A stretch of 64,000 bases of DNA from contig CM074811.1 in the NCBI GenBank assembly GCA_037447605.1, positions 2,682,809-2,746,808 of the forward strand, in the 5' to 3' direction. Position numbers and translations under genes: made by a program. This stretch comes from Zygnema circumcarinatum. Its lineage: Eukaryota > Streptophyta > Zygnematophyceae > Zygnematales > Zygnemataceae. Positions 13,196-25,131 of the stretch are shown here, in pieces. Numbering within the stretch: position 1 is the first letter of the stretch; every line of letters begins with the position of its first letter. The notes below the pieces were generated by a model. The model was not told the DNA's origin. It did not search any database and saw only the letters and a program-made list of their open reading frames with translations.

Positions 13196-14021
13196 TGTTA
13201 GGGGAGTTCAGACTATGAAATGTTCCACACTTATGGAATTTTTCAGGCGTATGGTGATAACGACCGGCCGCCACGCAGGGAGCTTCGCAAAGTCATCAGA
13301 GCCGCGATATAGTCATGCACTCCATAAAGACAAGAAACGGTCCTTCAAGAAAGGGAAGTTCTCCGCGCGCGAGGGTAAATTCATTGAACATTTGAAAGAA
13401 TTCAGAGACAAGTTCAAAGGTCCAACTGAGAGCGAGTCCAGTTCCCAAGTTCAACAACCTCCAAACGGATTGGTTCGAAAAATTCAATATCAAGAAAAAA
13501 GTTCATCTGCCGTCGCGTCACGCGGGACACCTGCCACGTGGCACAGACCGCTTGGGACACTTTTGTCCCGCTCTCCGGGTTTCCCGCTGCCCGGTTCCTG
13601 CTGACCGTACGTGATTGTCGTTATCCACACGAGAACCTTGTCGTTATCCTCTGTGACCCTCCGAGTCCACCATTGATACTTCCACATCCACTCTAAGTAA
13701 GCTGCTGCTTCTGTAAGTGGCCTCATTTTCAGATGATTCAACACAACACCCGTCCCCAGCGCCCTCATTCCGTACGCCAAAAAGTCCAAAAAGGCCGCCC
13801 CTTGGTCCCCCCCCGCCCAGCCGCCACGTGGGGGGGGGACAGCCCCAGACCGACGACGGAAAGCGCGCCACGTGTCCCACCCACCGCTCTCATTGGCCGC
13901 CGCCCCCCCCCCCCGATATTCAAAATATCGCCATCAAATCCGCCGCCCCCGGCCGTACAGTGGATCCGGTGCCGGCTGGGGATGGATGCATGCGGCCGCA
14001 CATTCCCTGCCACATGCATGA

Positions 14022-14107
14022 TGATGGGGGATGGGGGGATGGGGGGATGGGGGGCATGGGGCCATGGGAGGGCATGGGCCCATGGGGGGGGCATGGGGGC
14101 ATGGGGC
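14022..14107 (+). repeat. G-rich (GGGGGAT)n / GGGGGCAT tract
   Basis: Consecutive G5-G7 runs separated by AT or CAT on the plus strand could form G-quadruplexes. It lies about 570 bases upstream of the F-box gene start. Confidence 0.7.
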
Positions 14108-14679
14108 GTAGGAGGGAGCTAGGGCGTGACACCTACGCGCCTTCATTGAAGGCGGGGAGGCTGCACCTGGACGCCGCCGCCGGCGCCTCAAGGCCCGATC
14201 TTGCGGCCAGGGGGGGAGAGGGGCGCCATGGTGGGGGGAAAGGGCCGGGGAGGCGGGACGTGGGGGGCGGGCAGGGCAGGCTGAATTAGGGTTTCGGACT
14301 GGGGGGCATACAGGGAGAGGTAAGAGGAGAAAGTGAGGGAGGGCAAGATTGAGGTGGGAGATAGAGCTGTAGCGGAGAGAAGGAGAAGGCTCTGTTTGTG
14401 AACGGAGGGGAGGGTGAAGGTGGTGTGTGGGTATTGCACGTCTGCACGGGAGGAGGCGAGGGCTGTCTGGAGGGGTTGAGGGAGTGTGCTAGAGGGAGTG
14501 AACTAGAGGGAGTGTGAGAGGAAGGGTGGTCTGTCTGCATGCGAGGGTTCGAAGTAGCTCTTGAGGGAAGAGGAGGAGATTCTTATGTTGTTATGAAAGG
14601 ACGGAAAAGAGGGAAGGGTGTAGTGTCGGCTGCGACGGAGGTGAGAAACGGAAGTTGTGAGGGCTCTGACAGAAAGAAG

Positions 14680-17212
14680 ATGATGGAGTTTCTAGACATG
14701 CCTTCAGATGCGCTTGTGCACGTGGCGTCCTTTCTGGAGCACAGAGATCTCGTGTCTCTTAGTGCAACCTGTGCTCATCTCTCGGAGGTTGTGAACTCGG
14801 AGGTGGTTTGGATGAATCTGTGCAAAAAGTGGAGCAAAGTGGTGCCCTTGAACGACTGGCTGCATAGAGTCGACTCTGCAAAGGCTCTCTATCGACTCCT
14901 TTCAAACCTGGACAGCGTTGTGGGAGCATGGAGCGCCTCGGAGCTCGCTCCTCGAGGCGGCCTCCTTTTTGTGACCTGGGTGAGTGATCAAGTGGTGGAT
15001 TTAACTCTTGAGTTCTTCCTGGGAGGAGTTTGTAAGTCTAGTTTTGACATTCTATTTGGGGAGTGTTTGTTCGAATATTTGACCATTGTTAGCACTCTTC
15101 AAGGACGGAAGGGGGGAACATTCAATCCATTAGTTGCTTAGTTTTCGCTGATCTTCTGCATGCAGCTTTTACGGCTTGGGAGGTGCCAGTTTAAGTTTCG
15201 GTTTTCCTGCAAGCTTTGCTAATGCTTGCAATGGTTTTAAGTTTAGGAGAGCTGAATCTATGGAAAATTAGTTTTACTCATCGTTTTCTTGCTCTTTGTG
15301 ATGACTTCTTCAGGGCAACCTCTCTGCAGTGGCCTTCAGGATTATGCCCGAGTGGATCGGTAAGTACTTTTAAAAGCTGGCCCTGTCCTCTGAACGCGAC
15401 CTATATTGAATGAACATGCTCCTCCGTTACACTTGACGGCTTTTAGGTTTGCATCTGGAACGGTTTTCACCAGCTGTACGGTCAAGCGGCAGGTTTTCGC
15501 GTTGTCAGATAGTTTGTGAGCCTTTTTGCTATGTACAAGTCCTTGAATTCTTGTAGCTCCTCTCTCCACTTGCACGATGTGCTGATCTCAGATCTTTTGT
15601 CGACGAATTTTTTCTGCAGCTCAAGGCCTGGTGTGCATGCGCCTTTTTGAAGTGGTGGGAGAGCGCGACGGTTCAACGAGAGTGGCTCTTTTAACAGGGC
15701 AGGGCAGCCAGCAGGAAGTCCCCCTCCCAGGGGCCATCGTCTGGGAGGCAGATGACCGCTCGGAATTCCACCTTGAGTCGTTTGTAGGCCCTGAGTCTGC
15801 ACACATGCCGGCGAGTGAAGCCCATGGACAGGTGAGAGTCGCATGCAGGGCAGTAGCTCATCATCATATTGAGCCATGGATACATGCTCTAATTCATGCT
15901 TTCCCAAAGGAGCTGGTCTGTGAAAGGCAAAGAAATCACGCTTTGTAATCACTTCATCTGCCTCCCTCTGAGCTGCAAGAACTAACCCTACCTGTAACTG
16001 TGCAGGCGGAATCGGCTGCTAGAACTTTGGAAGATGTTGCCGCTGCTGTGAACCGGCAAGAGCAGCATCGCCAGGCAAGGCTGCGCGACCACCTCTATCA
16101 GCACCAGCTTATGCGCACCATGTGGCTGGCGGAGGATGCCCCCCACGTGGCCCTCCCGGCGCCCAATGGGAACGCAGGAAACGGGTACGAGCACGGCCAT
16201 CCCGCCAATCAGGAGCTCCGCCACAGGGCGGCGCAGTACCTCCTGAGGCTGGCCATGGGGGGGCCAAGTCCGAGGCCGGAGGGGGGGGTCCTGCAAGGGA
16301 GCGTGGGAGGGCCAGTGGGAGGAGGACACGTGGCGGAGGGGCGGCTGCAGAGGAGGCTGAGGAAGGTGGCGGTGCCCAAATCTAAGTATCAGAGGCTGAG
16401 TGTGGAGGTGGCCGGGAAAGGGAGGGAGTTGGCCGGGTTGTGGAGTGGAGTGTACGGACCACATGGGCTGGAGATTCTGAATCTGAAGTATACTGACAAG
16501 GGGGAGATCATCGCCTACAAAGTTCTTGGTATGTGCTGTGCTTCTGTTGCGATGTGTGTTTTGTCGGATGTGGGCTTATGGTTCTCAATGGCCGCTTGCA
16601 TAGCTTCAAGAGAGGGTTGCATAGGAAGGATGATAGATAGGCTTAACCACCAAGTTGAAGTCAGGCAGATCGTTGTCTCAGAGCTGAGCTTCCATCGGCT
16701 GACAAAAGTTGTCTTTCGTTGCGTTGCAGGTGATCCCAACGTGCCCTGCGGCGAAGTGACTTTCAGAGCTACCCTGGGTTCAGAGAACGTGGAGGCTGCC
16801 CCTGACAGCCAACGGTTGGCAGCCATGACGGGTGGCCATTCGGAGGATGGCGAAGGCGAGCCGCCCAACATTGTAACAACGTAAGCTTTCAGCAACCCTA
16901 ATCCTGCGTTACGTAAGACACTACACTGTCTGAGGAGTTTCGGAGGGTGTGAGAGAGGTAGAGGTGGGCTGGGCTGGGTTGGGACTGATCTGTTGAGTGG
17001 TTGGTTGAGGGTTGTGCAGGTATCAAGGGGAGGGGCGAGTAGCGGGGTACAACTACAGGCATCCTGCGTGGGTGAGTGGGCAGCTGCTGGTGGAGAAGAG
17101 CGGGAGATTCGCCTTCCTTTGGAAAGATGTGAATTTCATCATCCGATTTCGCCGACTTTCTCTCGATGAGTTGGTGCAGCACCAGCAGAGTGTGGTGAAG
17201 AGCGAGAGTTAG
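14680..17212 (+). CDS. F-box protein, At3g12350/At5g39450 type
   Basis: Six exons (14680-14979, 15314-15359, 15620-15831, 16006-16528, 16730-16880, 17020-17212) join in one frame to 474 aa. Residues 1-50 form an F-box (FLDMPSDALVHVASFLEHRD, then LVSLSATCAHL), the part expected to bind SKP1 in an SCF ubiquitin ligase. The rest resembles the conserved C-terminal module of plant F-box proteins of this type: GLWSGVYGPHGLEILNL, the GDPNVPCGEVTFRATL stretch across the 16528/16730 junction, and a closing segment with GRFAFLWKDVNFIIRFRR. Substrate is unknown. An in-frame ATG at 14539 would add 47 residues; I prefer the ATG pair at 14680 because the F-box starts there. A tempting reading, VCIWNGFHQLYG at 15448-15480, breaks the frame and is left in the intron. 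Confidence 0.85.
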
Positions 17213-17440
17213 AGGGGGGAGGGGGAGGGGGAGGGGGAGGGGAAGAGAGGGCGAGTCGGCTGGTCGATAGATAGTTGTTGGTTCTCTGGCGATCTGTTGA
17301 AGAGGTGAAGAAGCGAAGAAGACATTTTCTGGTTGTGTGATCTTTGTATAGAGGAGTGAGTGTGTCTGCGGGCAAGAAGGGTGCAGCCAGTGCTGATGTG
17401 TAGGAGGGGGGTTTAAAGCGCTGCTTGGCACACGCACAGT

Positions 17441-17480
17441 GGGAGGGGGGGGGAGGGAGGGAGGGAGGGAGGGAGGGAGG
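17441..17480. repeat. (GGGA)n microsatellite
   Basis: Ten or so GGGA units with one longer G run, downstream of the F-box gene. Confidence 0.9.
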
Positions 17481-19460
17481 TTCTGTGGGTTTTTCCCTTG
17501 GACAGAAAGGCGAGTAGTTCTAAAGTAGTTTTGGAGCCTTGAAGTGTCTCACACATTGTGCTAATGTTGGAAGTCAACAGGGCGGCGGAGAGGGAATAGA
17601 GCTGATAGAAATAGAAAGAAAGTGAGATGCTTTATCTGGAGACCTCTCTATTGTTTGCATGAGCCAAATGAATGTGAGCCTACTCCGACATGCAATGGCG
17701 CGTGGTAGTGCGTCTGTCAGTGTGCCTGCACAACACTGCATTTGGGGGCTGCCTCGTGTTGAAGGGCGGCCTGGCCTGGCTAGTCTTGAAGCGAGCAAGC
17801 AAGCTCGAAGTAGTAGTCGATTGTAGCATTAAGGACCTCATAGTTCAGCCGTGTGTGAAGCCAGACAGGCATCGTATGTACATTCCCTTCACTATGCAAC
17901 AAGCAAAGATACCATTCATCCATCCATAGTCGTTCGTTGTGACATCGATGAAAGGCTATGTGGAAAGCTGATGTTGGATTTGTGTGATATTTACGTGTCG
18001 TACCATGCAAGCTGCCGGCGGAGAGGTCTTTAAAAGGCCCAAATGGCGGGAAAAATCTGGCGGTGCCTCCCGCCGGCCGGGAGGGGTCACGCACGATCGG
18101 ATCGGAGGGGATCGAATCGGACGGTTGCAGGCGCAAGACGGATTTGGTCGGCGATCGTACAGCGGGACAGTCACAGATGAGCCGGGAAGCAGATAAGCCC
18201 CCACCGCTTGGAGCCAAAAAGGGCCACGTTGCGACAAGGGCGTCGGCACCTGGCCGCGAGTCCTGGCGAGGGACGGGTGGGGGACGTGGCGGGATAATGA
18301 CGTGGCGAATTCTGATTGGGCAAGAGAGGAGCGGTAGGCCGCAAATAAAGCGCAATCATGGAAAAGTGGAGATTCGGAAAATTCGGTCCACTCACCGAGG
18401 GGGCCAAATAGAATCGCAGATATATGGGCCACTGGGAAGCGATTTTGGAATAAGATCTTGGGCGACAGAGGCCGCGGTCAGCGGAGAAAAATGCTTTTTT
18501 CGGCCCGAAAAAGGTTTTAAATTCCGCGGATTTTCCGCTTTTTATCTAAAATTGAGCCGGTTGGTGGACGACGTGGCACAATCTGGCCCATGGGCCTCCA
18601 GCAGGACAAAAGGTAAGAAGGATCGCGCAGTGTCGGCCGTCCGATCGGCATATTTTTCTTTCCAAAAATGGAGGGCGTCCCTGCGGACGGGATCTTGAAG
18701 AATGGGGACCAAATCCGATCCGTACGGTCAGGGGCCGGCCGGCGGGCGGGCGGGCGGGCGCTTTCTCGCAGCGACCGCCGTACGGCCCTGCCGAAAGGGC
18801 GTCCTGCCACGTCAGGGGCGGGATGCCATTGGCGGCGGGCCGCTCCCAGCCACAACTTGGTGGCGGGCCACGTGGCTGAGCGTGACATGTACGGACAGAT
18901 CGGCGGCTCATTAGTGTACGGACGGGTCGCTTCCCGCATAGGACGCGAGCCGAGCGAAGTGTCGCGTGACCGGCAAGGCTGCCGTACAATATCTATACGG
19001 TACAGTACAGTGAAATGGACAGATTTTATCTCTGGCGTGTAGTGGACGCGTCCCCTTCCGGCCGTTGGACACTTGCGCCTCGAGCAGAGCGGAATCTTCC
19101 CGCCGGAGCAAGGCCAGGCCTCCTCGGCGGCCGGGCGGGTCTTAGTGGTTTCGCGCGCTGGCCTAAAAACCCAAAACCCTGAACCCTGACTTTACCTTAG
19201 CCCTTAACCCTAAAAATGAAAAAACCTGCGCTCGACGTACAGCACCTGGTACTTGCACCAACAAGCGATGAGAGTGAGCGTGGCGATGACGGTGAACCGG
19301 TTCGCCGCTCGTTGCCAGCCGACGTGGCGAAACGGCGCCAGACGGTTCGTCCACGTGGCGCTGTCTGGACGGTCCAACAGACTCGAACGGGATTCCGAAC
19401 TGCACCATGTGCCCCGTTGCACTGCCCCGCAGATTTCTGCACCGCCCGGGCACCGCGGTG

Positions 19461-19726
19461 TATCGTCAAATGTATCGTATCGCGTCGTATCTCACGATAT
19501 AGTAACGCGATATTTCGTGAAGAATCCTATTGTGACATATCCCGTTATATCGTATCGAGATGTATTTGACGGATCCCATCGCAATATATCCTCAAGAATA
19601 ATATTGCGATATTTATTGCAATAGCGTATCGCAGTGTATTGTTTGGAATCGTGATGCGATATATCGTTAAGAATCGTATTTTTTATACTTCTTCCAATAT
19701 CGTCGCGATGTATCGTCAAGAATCGT
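19461..19726. repeat. Degenerate ATCG-rich minisatellite
   Basis: The pattern GCGATATATCGTNAAGAATCGT recurs loosely (near 19507, 19650 and 19706) among shorter TATCGTATCG units, about 150-250 bases before the hydrolase start codon. Confidence 0.7.
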
Positions 19727-19878
19727 TTGAAGCCCTGTATCCACTGCATTTCAGGCGCCCACGTGGCGTCCTGCCCGATCGCCACGTGGCATGCTTGGTG
19801 GACCGCACCCTCCAGGAGAGCCCCCCCCAATCCATCTCCTTTCGCCCGTTCGCCCGCCCTCCCTCCGACCTTGCAGCC

Positions 19879-22800
19879 ATGGCGGAACTCGTGTTGCCCC
19901 GCTGCTGTGCAAGCGCGTCGCTGCGCCCTCCACCAGCTTCGTTGGCCTCGTATGAGACGCGCCATGGCTTCCAATGCCTCCCTGCTGGCAGGAGGACTCT
20001 GGGAGGGAAGGAGGGAGGGAGTGCTGCTGCGGGAAGGAAAGGGGCTTTGCTAAGAGGGAGGAGGGAGAGGGAGGGTATGGTGACTGGAAATCGGGCAGAG
20101 CTGAGGGCGAGCTCTACAGGGTGAGTGATTTTTATAAGCCCTTCTCTTCAACGGCTTCACATTGGGCTGGTTAGGAGCTGCCGGTGCAATTCATTGCTTT
20201 TTGGAGTTTAAAAAAACTCCATTGTTATTTTGTTCGTGTGTTTCTTTGCCTGTATTTCTTTTGCTGCTTCTCTGTTGATTATCCAAGAAATTTAAGAAAC
20301 TCAAGTTAAATCATGGAAAGGTCATTTTCACTTCGTACTCATCCTCCCATCACTCGAGAGAACAGAACTTGAGTTCTTACATAGAAAATACATGTTGTGG
20401 AGCAGACGAAATTTAGAGCCTAGTGACGGCAATCCGTTACTGGAGCAATTAGAACGTTTGGCGGGAGGCGGTACTAACGGCCGCTTGATTCGAGCTCTAG
20501 TAGAGGCAGCGCGGCGTGATTTCCAAAGCACGGCGCAGGAAACAGCAGAGATCTGGCTCAATTTACCGCCCCCGGAGCTCACAGGTGCGGTCTGAACCTC
20601 CGTTCGCATGGGCCTCGTCTTAAGGGTTTGAAACAGAAAATGTATCAACATTACAGATGTCGGGATGAATTTTTTTTCTCATTTTGTGAGGTTCAAGGTC
20701 TGGCGATAAGTGGAGTTTGCTGGGGGATGTTCTGCTGATTGACACGTGTGAAACAGGGAAGCCTGGGAACGGCAGACACCCTGCCTCCTGCAATGCTTGC
20801 AGATGAGGACGGACGCTTTGTTGACGTGGACGGTGTAACTGTTCATTACAAGGAAGTGGGAGCAGCCTCTCCCTCTCCTGCAGCCCCTACACTTGTGCTT
20901 CTGCACGGCTTGTCAGGCAGGTCAGTAGATGCGTGCACCAAAACGGGGAGAGGGAGAGAGAGACAGAGAGAGAGAGGGAGAGAAAGGGAGAGAGAGGGAG
21001 GGAGAGAGAGAGAGAGGAGAGAGATAGAGGGAGAGGATGTAGAGAAAGTAGTGAGGTGGTTTCTTCCTGGATGTTGGCAAACAGTCAGAGTGGAACTGGT
21101 TTCAAGAGCAGCTGAGTTGAAGCTGAGCCAAGGAAGATGAAGTTCCTGAGGGAAAAGAAGGAATGGGATAGGTGTTGCACTCCGTTCATGTAGGTTCCCG
21201 CCGCTTTCTTACTCAAAAAATTCCAAGCACGTCTCTCTTGCTGTTCTGCACAGTGTGTTCTCGTGGCGCCTAGTCATGGAGGGTCTCTCACAAATAGGCC
21301 CCAACGGATGTCGCGTTGTTGCATTTGACAGACCGCCATTTGGCCTCTCCTCGAGGTGAGCGTGGTAGTGGCAATAGTAGCCCCCTTGAGTTATTCTCGG
21401 TCTTGATTGCTCCCAATACAGTTTCTTTCCAGTCATCTTCTCTAGTTTAGCATCCTCGGCTGCAAGCACTCTGCTTTTCAAGTTAAGGCTTCGTTTTGAA
21501 GCTGTCTACCCAATTTCTGACGAGGAGTGACAACAGGAAGTTTTTTATTATGAAGTATGTGCAGATATGTGCCTGAATCTGAAACTGAAAGTGAAGGGTT
21601 GGCCATGGCAGGCCGCTAGAAGTGAAGGAGGGAAAAGAAAATCCGTACACAAACGAGGGAGCAGCTCGCCTCACTGTAGCTTTAATGGATGCTTTGAACA
21701 TTCAGAGGGCAATCCTTGTCGGGTAACTTCTGCACTTCTCTTCGTTTCCTTCTCACAATCAGTGAACAGCTTTCAATATCTCACAGACATGGACGCATCC
21801 TATCTCACATAGCTTCCAATAGACCAATGTGTGGACTTAAGCATGTATATCGTTCATGCACTTGTGGGACATAGCAATCAAAGCTATATGGTTCTGTCAT
21901 GCATCGACATAATCAGTGTACGCTTTCGCTTTCGTTTTCTTTAATTTAGCATAATTCCTCTGTTTTCTGTTCAGGCATTCTGCCGGAGCTTCCATCGCTA
22001 TTGAGGCTGCTCTTGAATATCCGGACCGAGTTTCAGGGCTGCTGCTTATCTCCCCAAGCGTATTTTTGACGAGCGTGATTCGAATGACAAGCTTTAGGAC
22101 GCAGGTCTGCCGTCGACACCTTATTGTCTAAACCGTGAAAGGAAGGGGTAACTAGAAAAGGCAACTCTAAGGCAAATTGGATTACTTGGGTTTTCTTTCC
22201 TAACTCAAACAGCTGCTTTACCAAGCCTGCTAGCGATTAAACTTCGGAACTTTGGAAAATTTTCAATACCCGGAGAATTTTAACCGGTTTCGGGGCCAAA
22301 CGGGGTACAGCTGAATCTGCTGTATTCACAACTCGTTTTGAGGGTGCCCGGCGCTAACCTCAATTATGTGCGGAATCAGGTGCGGTGGGTGAGAGTGGGA
22401 GGGAGGGAGGGACAAAGAAAAGTAGGGAGAGAAGGAAAGAGGACCTTTCTTAGTCGCTGCTGGGTCTATTACATCTTTGTCCTCTCTCCTCCTCCACCGT
22501 TCTCTCTCTCGGCTCGTTTTGGGAGCTGAGAATAAAGAAAACCCCAATAGGTTTAAGTAAACCCTTGGGAAATCGGCGACTTTGGCCAAAAGCTTGGGCT
22601 GGGAGATTGAGAGTTTTGAGTCATGAATATAGAATGTGAATGGTTGTGGACACCATCCACCAGCAACCGTATCGTCTTTACTTGTCAATTCAATAGACTC
22701 AGTTTAGAGCGCGCGTCCTATATGTGATGTGTTTTGGGAACTGGACGAAAATGAATGTAACGGCCAGTGGAGGTCTGAGTTTAAAAAAAAAAAAAGATTT

Positions 22801-24017
22801 TGACAAGGCAAACGAGAATGTCTCTTACTGAATTCGTCGTCCTCATAGTCGTTCCTTGGCGGGTTTGCAGTACATCCAACGGAGAGCGGCTGTACTTCGA
22901 GGGGAGAGTTTTGGGTACTATGACAAATCTCTCGTTACCGACGAGGTCAGCAGCGGCTCTCATTGCTCGTTCAGAGTGTGTCCAGTCTCTGTGGGTTTGT
23001 AGAGTTAGGCCTCTTAAGTGAACGTTAGGCGCGTGGCTCCTATTCCTCTGCTCTTCCCTTGTATATATTCCACTGAAATACGGCAAACTGTAGTCCTTGA
23101 CCTCATTCTTTCTGTTTCTACATTCGCTGTAACCCTCTGAACGGTTCAAAAAAAACCTTCAAATGAAAACGCAGGTGATTCAAGGCTACATACTGCCAAT
23201 GAAGGCTAAGGACTGGGACAAGGGCGCCTTACAGCTCTACCGTACCTTTGGTCTCGACTCAATGGGGAATCGTATTAACCAACTTCAGGCGCCAGGTACA
23301 AGAGAGAGGGCTGTGAGTTGGCGGGCGAAATCTCTATGGAGACAGAGCAGATTCCTCAGTTCATGTTTGTCAATGTAGTTGTTGTACCGAGTCCCGTGTG
23401 TTAATTCTCTCTATTCCTATGTTTGCAGTGAGTATCATCCAAGGGAGGGAGGACACCGCCGTCACCGAAGAGTCAGCCAATGAGCTGCAGCGGCAGCTGC
23501 AGATGGTGACCGCGGTCGACTACCACGTCCTTGAGAAATGCGGCCACCTGCCCCCGGTAAGCAGCTCGTCACTCGTTCCGGGTCGTGTACAGCGAGCTGT
23601 TCAAGGTTCTTTTCGTGAGGGAGGGTGAGAGAGATCGAGAGGGAGAGGGAGAGCGGAAAGGGAGAAAAAAAAGACCTGTTGGTTGTCGGGTCAAGTTACG
23701 TAGGGACCAGGAACCGTTACCATGACAGGAATTAGGATGCGCTCTAGTGAGGACGTACCCGAAATGCTGTAAAGCATTTGGTGGATGTAAAGGATTTCCT
23801 TGTCAGAAGCGCCTCGTGCCCTGTCATTCCGGCTGACCATCTGTTCCTGAAACAGGGAAGGGCCGGTTAGTTCGCTTGGACGACTGAGGGTGCTGAGTGC
23901 TGTCGCTGGTTTTCTTTTGGTTGACCCGTCATTTTGCATGTGCAGGAGGAGTATCCCGAGGAGGTCATAAAGTTGGCCGCAGCCTTTGTCAGCAGAATTG
24001 TGGCCGCAGCTCCTTGA
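19879..24017 (+). CDS. Alpha/beta hydrolase, probably plastid-targeted
   Basis: Ten exons (19879-20120, 20385-20589, 20757-20920, 21254-21355, 21612-21722, 21975-22104, 22871-22945, 23175-23295, 23429-23556, 23946-24017) sum to 1350 nt, 449 aa. The first ~80 residues, from MAELVLPRCCASASLRPPP, are basic and Ala/Ser-rich with few acids, like a transit peptide. The core shows the oxyanion strand LVLLHGLSG, the FDRPPFGLSSR turn, the nucleophile elbow GHSAGAS (Ser about 277, its glycine codon split by an intron), the acid in QGREDTAV (Asp about 392) and the histidine in CGHLPP (about 423), so the triad is complete. It resembles the plant At1g80280/At1g15490 group; the substrate is unknown. The exon 2 donor (GCG then GTCTGA) is weak and was chosen because the better-looking GTGCGG six bases earlier breaks the frame. 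Confidence 0.83.
20943..21032. repeat. GA-rich purine tract in a hydrolase intron
   Basis: About 90 bases of GAGAGAGG-type repeat sit just after the exon 3 donor of the alpha/beta hydrolase gene. Confidence 0.85.
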
Positions 24018-25131
24018 GTCGGTCTCGCCTGAATGTGCAATGTATAGGAGTATATAATTCATTCACCTTAGGAACATTTCTTAGGGACTTCATGCGCGCT
24101 ACTAGTTAATGGAACTTCAAAACTTATTTGGTTGTATACTGCGCACAAGACTAAATGTAAAGAATAAAAAGGCACCTTTGAGGAGCATTTATATAGTTTT
24201 ACCATGGCTTATTGCAATTTTAAATGGTTGGAATATTCTAGGTTTATTGTAACTTTGTTGTATATCGAATTGTCACCTTCATGAGCCTTCCTTCCTTGGG
24301 ATTTTTTTTGTGGTAGTATTTAACCTCTCTGTCGGTAAATTAAATCATTTCCTGGCTGTACTCTGTTGTATGCCTTCTAAAACACTCTTTCACCAATTGT
24401 TGGTGAAAGAGCTTGTTTTCCTAATTAGAAAATCACCTATTGTATACACGCATACAAGAACTCGTGGTACTCCACCCACCATTCCAAAGATATCTAGTAA
24501 GCACTGCCAGGAAGACAGCTTGACTTACCAGTTGACCAGGTTGGTCAGCTTGTCAAAAACAACTAGTTAACTTGGTCAACTGGTTAGAAGCGTTTATCTT
24601 TTTTTTTTGAGAATCAAAACTATGTGAAAGACATACGGGGGGGGGGTTCAGACTTTGTTAAAAAGTCTTGAAATCAGTAACTCTCTCCCGTGAAGTAAAT
24701 AGTAATCGCGAAACAAAAGTACGCGAGTTCACAGTTCAAAGTACAGTTCAGGTCGCAAATAACGGAACGATCAAGTCTCCTTCTAGAATATATTGAGTCA
24801 CCCTTGTTAGTACAGACATCCAGATGTAGCAACCTTTTTTACCGAGCAGCGATCAGTTTCACGCTGCCAACTGCCCCAAGTGCAGAGAGCCGATAACATA
24901 TGGTAGTGCACAGAGCCGATAACACGTTACGTTGCTTGAAAGCCCCATAAAAGAACAAGAGTAGTGGAATAACATATAGACAGCATCCCCTTTCACACTT
25001 CTCATGCCCTTTTTTGCATGGCAATCGCTCAGCCTCCTCAGAATCTCAACTATAGGATCTCCCTACCGTTTTGCCGCCACCCCCCCGACGGAACGAATCA
25101 TAAACGTTGTCTGCCTCTTGGTCTCCAAACC
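24018..25131. other. Intergenic between convergent hydrolase and RPI genes
   Basis: AT-rich 3' regions of both genes. It contains an imperfect inverted repeat (24525-24550 against 24561-24586, about 20 of 26 paired) and a T8/G9 run near 24600-24650. No gene is seen. Confidence 0.5.
24163..24168 (+). promoter_or_regulatory. Candidate polyadenylation signal
   Basis: AATAAA lies about 145 bases after the hydrolase stop codon, preceded by a TGTAA element at 24156. Position and sequence fit a 3' processing signal, but no transcript evidence is available. Confidence 0.35.

Larger units (their letters stand above)
12276..14538. other. Intergenic between the CCAR-like and F-box genes
   Basis: No supported gene. 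It holds short TTAGGG-like runs (12399-12417, 12981-13016), CCAAT boxes near 12775-12800, a perfect hairpin at 13162-13195, GCCACGTGGC palindromes near 13535 and 13823, and a G-rich block at 14022-14107. A 13218-13604 open frame is weak. Confidence 0.5.
17213..19878. other. Intergenic between the F-box and hydrolase genes
   Basis: Begins with GGGGA and GGGA microsatellites (17213-17250, 17441-17480). From 17.98 to 19.16 kb it is GC-rich with many GTAC-centred palindromes (for example near 18719, 18780, 18890, 18917) and GCCACGTGGC near 18868. Short CCCTAA-like repeats are at 19164-19215, then a degenerate ATCG-rich repeat block at 19461-19726. No gene is supported. Confidence 0.5.

Noticed and set aside
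13218-13604. A basic open frame (starting MKCSTLMEFFRRM) in the CCAR/F-box interval
   Set aside because: No recognisable domain, no clear splice partners, and it runs into GC-rich low-complexity sequence.
15448-15480. VCIWNGFHQLYG as an F-box gene exon
   Set aside because: It breaks the frame between exons at 15359 and 15620, which join perfectly without it.
24525-24586. Imperfect inverted repeat as a MITE
   Set aside because: Only about 20 of 26 positions pair and I see no target duplication.
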